From Acidobacteriota bacterium (GTDB lineage: Bacteria; Acidobacteriota; Terriglobia; UBA7540): a stretch of DNA of 7,376 nucleotides. The stretch lies in the NCBI GenBank assembly GCA_003224635.1, contig QHZK01000041.1, positions 1-7,376 of the forward strand. The letters run 5' to 3'. The notes beneath the pieces are model-generated. The model worked only from the letters and a program-made list of their open reading frames with translations, was not told where the DNA came from and did no database searches. Shown here one piece after another: positions 6,619-7,376 of the stretch. Positions within the stretch are counted from its first letter, which is position 1. Each line of letters opens with the position of its first letter. A program made the translations under genes and the position numbers.

Positions 6619-6674
6619 GCAGTAGGCAGTAGGCAGTAGGCAGTACGCAGTAAGCAGTGGGCAGTAAGCAGTGG
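6619..6674. repeat. GCAGTNN heptamer tandem array, eight units
   Basis: Eight exact 7-base steps: GCAGTAG three times, then GCAGTAC, GCAGTAA, GCAGTGG, GCAGTAA and GCAGTGG. The GCAGT core never changes; only the last two bases vary. The array begins 4 bases after the stop of the WD40 gene and ends 18 bases before the start of the next gene, filling most of that gap. It matches the period and CAGT core of the array at 855-882. Function is unknown; copy-number change by slippage is plausible. Confidence 0.9.
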
Positions 6675-6692
6675 TAGCGCAGGACTTGCCTC

Positions 6693-7205
6693 ATGACGAA
6701 TAAACCAAACCGCTTAATGTCTGCGCTCGCCCTTTTCATTTACGGCAGCATAATTCACTTGCTTCTGTTCAGGCTATATGTGCGCTGGGCCTACCGGTCA
6801 TCGTCGAACAGGTCGTTTGTCGACCACCCCCTGACAAACGGCGCGATCACGCTTCTGGGAGGCGTCTTCGTGGCTCTTTTGATGCTGCGTTTGCTCCGGA
6901 AAGGGCGAGGTAAAACCTTTTTGGTCATTTTCAAGGCGGCCGCCCTTGGAGCCGTGGCAACCTTACTTACCCTACAGACTTTGCTCGTTCTTACCGGGTT
7001 ATGGCTGACTCTGCATTCCATGGGAGGGCCTTATGATGACGGTTTGACTCTTCCGGGTATGTTCTTTCTCTCCATGGTGGACATTGAAACATATGGATTA
7101 GTGGTTATGTTTCAGAGCATTCCATTCGCCCTAGGACAGGGCGTGCTCGGCGGGGCGCTCGTTGTCTGGCTCCGCAAGTTCTTCCAACTCAGCCAGGCTT
7201 GCTGA
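6693..7205 (+). CDS. Hypothetical multi-pass membrane protein
   Basis: 170 residues, not recognised as any named family. Hydrophobic segments at about 10-30, 50-68, 75-107 (long, perhaps two crossings or one long helix) and 122-160 (probably two crossings) predict four to six membrane spans in the inner membrane. Basic clusters (RWAYR near 31-35, RLLRKGRGK near 66-74) between spans suggest cytoplasmic loops. No enzyme or transporter motif is visible. ATG 6693 has AGGA at 6681-6684, 8 bases upstream; an internal ATG at 6717 has no such site. The gene is visibly less GC-rich than the upstream genes, with many A/T-ending codons (TTA, ATA, TTT, CAT), which may mark a different origin or just hydrophobic composition. 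It follows the heptamer array and is not obviously part of the cytochrome cluster. That it is a real gene is likely; function unknown. Confidence 0.75.
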   Translation: MTNKPNRLMSALALFIYGSIIHLLLFRLYVRWAYRSSSNRSFVDHPLTNGAITLLGGVFVALLMLRLLRKGRGKTFLVIFKAAALGAVATLLTLQTLLVLTGLWLTLHSMGGPYDDGLTLPGMFFLSMVDIETYGLVVMFQSIPFALGQGVLGGALVVWLRKFFQLSQAC

Positions 7206-7258
7206 GAGGCACTCAACAGAATTGAGGGTTTGGCATCGGCTCTCAAACTGCTATCGCC

Positions 7259-7262
7259 GGAG
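7259..7262 (+). promoter_or_regulatory. Ribosome binding site GGAG of the last, partial gene
   Basis: GGAG lies 6 bases before ATG 7269. It supports a real start for a reading frame that has only 36 codons before the window ends. The gap before it (7206-7268) shows only short CTCAA/TTGAG inverted repeats. Confidence 0.6.
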
Positions 7263-7268
7263 TTAATC

Positions 7269-7376
7269 ATGAAACGCACGATTATAGTTCGAGTTCTGGG
7301 AATCGTGAGCGTAGCCGCTCTATCGTTGCCGCTGAACGCGCAGCAGCCGACCATCCCGCCCACGATCAACAGCGTC
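7269..7376 (+). CDS. Secreted protein, N-terminal fragment (3' end outside window)
   Basis: ATG 7269 opens a frame that runs to the window end without a stop (36 codons). It begins MKRTIIVRVLG, a basic start, then a hydrophobic core (about 5-21), then LPLNAQQP, a plausible signal peptidase I site after NA at about residue 24. The mature start, QQPTIPPTINSV, is rich in Pro and Thr. Exported proteins of the same lineages that carry PPC or IPT/TIG-like beta domains often begin in a similar way, and such genes occur near DUF1501 and DUF1549 genes, but this resemblance is weak and from memory. GGAG at 7259-7262 supports the start. Signal peptide confident; family unknown. Confidence 0.72.
   Translation, partial: MKRTIIVRVLGIVSVAALSLPLNAQQPTIPPTINSV

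Noticed and set aside
6619..6674. CRISPR-like array
   Set aside because: The period is only 7 bases with no spacers; this is a simple tandem repeat.
7212..7226. CTCAA/TTGAG hairpin after the membrane protein gene as a terminator
   Set aside because: The stem is only 5 A/T-containing base pairs and no T-run follows; too weak to call.

Overview
The window is GC-rich bacterial DNA with every supported gene on the + strand. Its contents suggest a soil-type Acidobacteriota genome (Solibacter/Bryobacter-like). The evidence is a set of large exported proteins (DUF1501, DUF1549/DUF1553 and cytochrome-WD40 families) known mainly from Planctomycetes, Verrucomicrobia and Acidobacteria, together with gaps full of short palindromic repeats and heptamer arrays. 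The taxonomic call is inference; Planctomycetes or Verrucomicrobia cannot be excluded.

Layout: (1) 1-845, the C-terminal part of a DUF1501 protein (alkaline-phosphatase/sulfatase-like fold), cut by the window edge. (2) 846-1016, a gap with four CAGT-type heptamers and a small palindromic element. (3) 1017-3677, an 886-residue exported protein with Big-like, cytochrome-like, second Big-like, DUF1549 and DUF1553 domains. (4) 3678-3988, a 311-base gap almost filled by two tandem copies of a MITE/REP-like element. (5) 3989-5035, a class I SAM-dependent O-methyltransferase of the acetylserotonin/hydroxyindole type. (6) 5036-5162, a gap with an 89-bp element of a different palindromic family. (7) 5163-6614, an exported c-type cytochrome fused to a seven-bladed WD40 propeller, starting at GTG. 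(8) 6615-6692, a gap with eight tandem GCAGTNN heptamers. (9) 6693-7205, an unrecognised multi-pass membrane protein. (10) 7269-end, the first 36 codons of a secreted protein.

How they fit together: DUF1501, DUF1549/DUF1553 and cytochrome-WD40 genes often sit together, and all three products are predicted to act outside the cytoplasm. A surface or periplasmic complex combining a hydrolase-like subunit, haem or metal centres and adhesive beta domains is a reasonable but unproven idea. The methyltransferase is cytoplasmic, unrelated in type, and bracketed by two different repeat families, so it may be a later insertion into the cluster. The two repeat-filled gaps around it also decide the starts: in-frame upstream extensions of both the methyltransferase and the WD40 gene are only translated repeat DNA. 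No RNA gene, CRISPR array, complete insertion sequence or convincing factor-independent terminator was seen.
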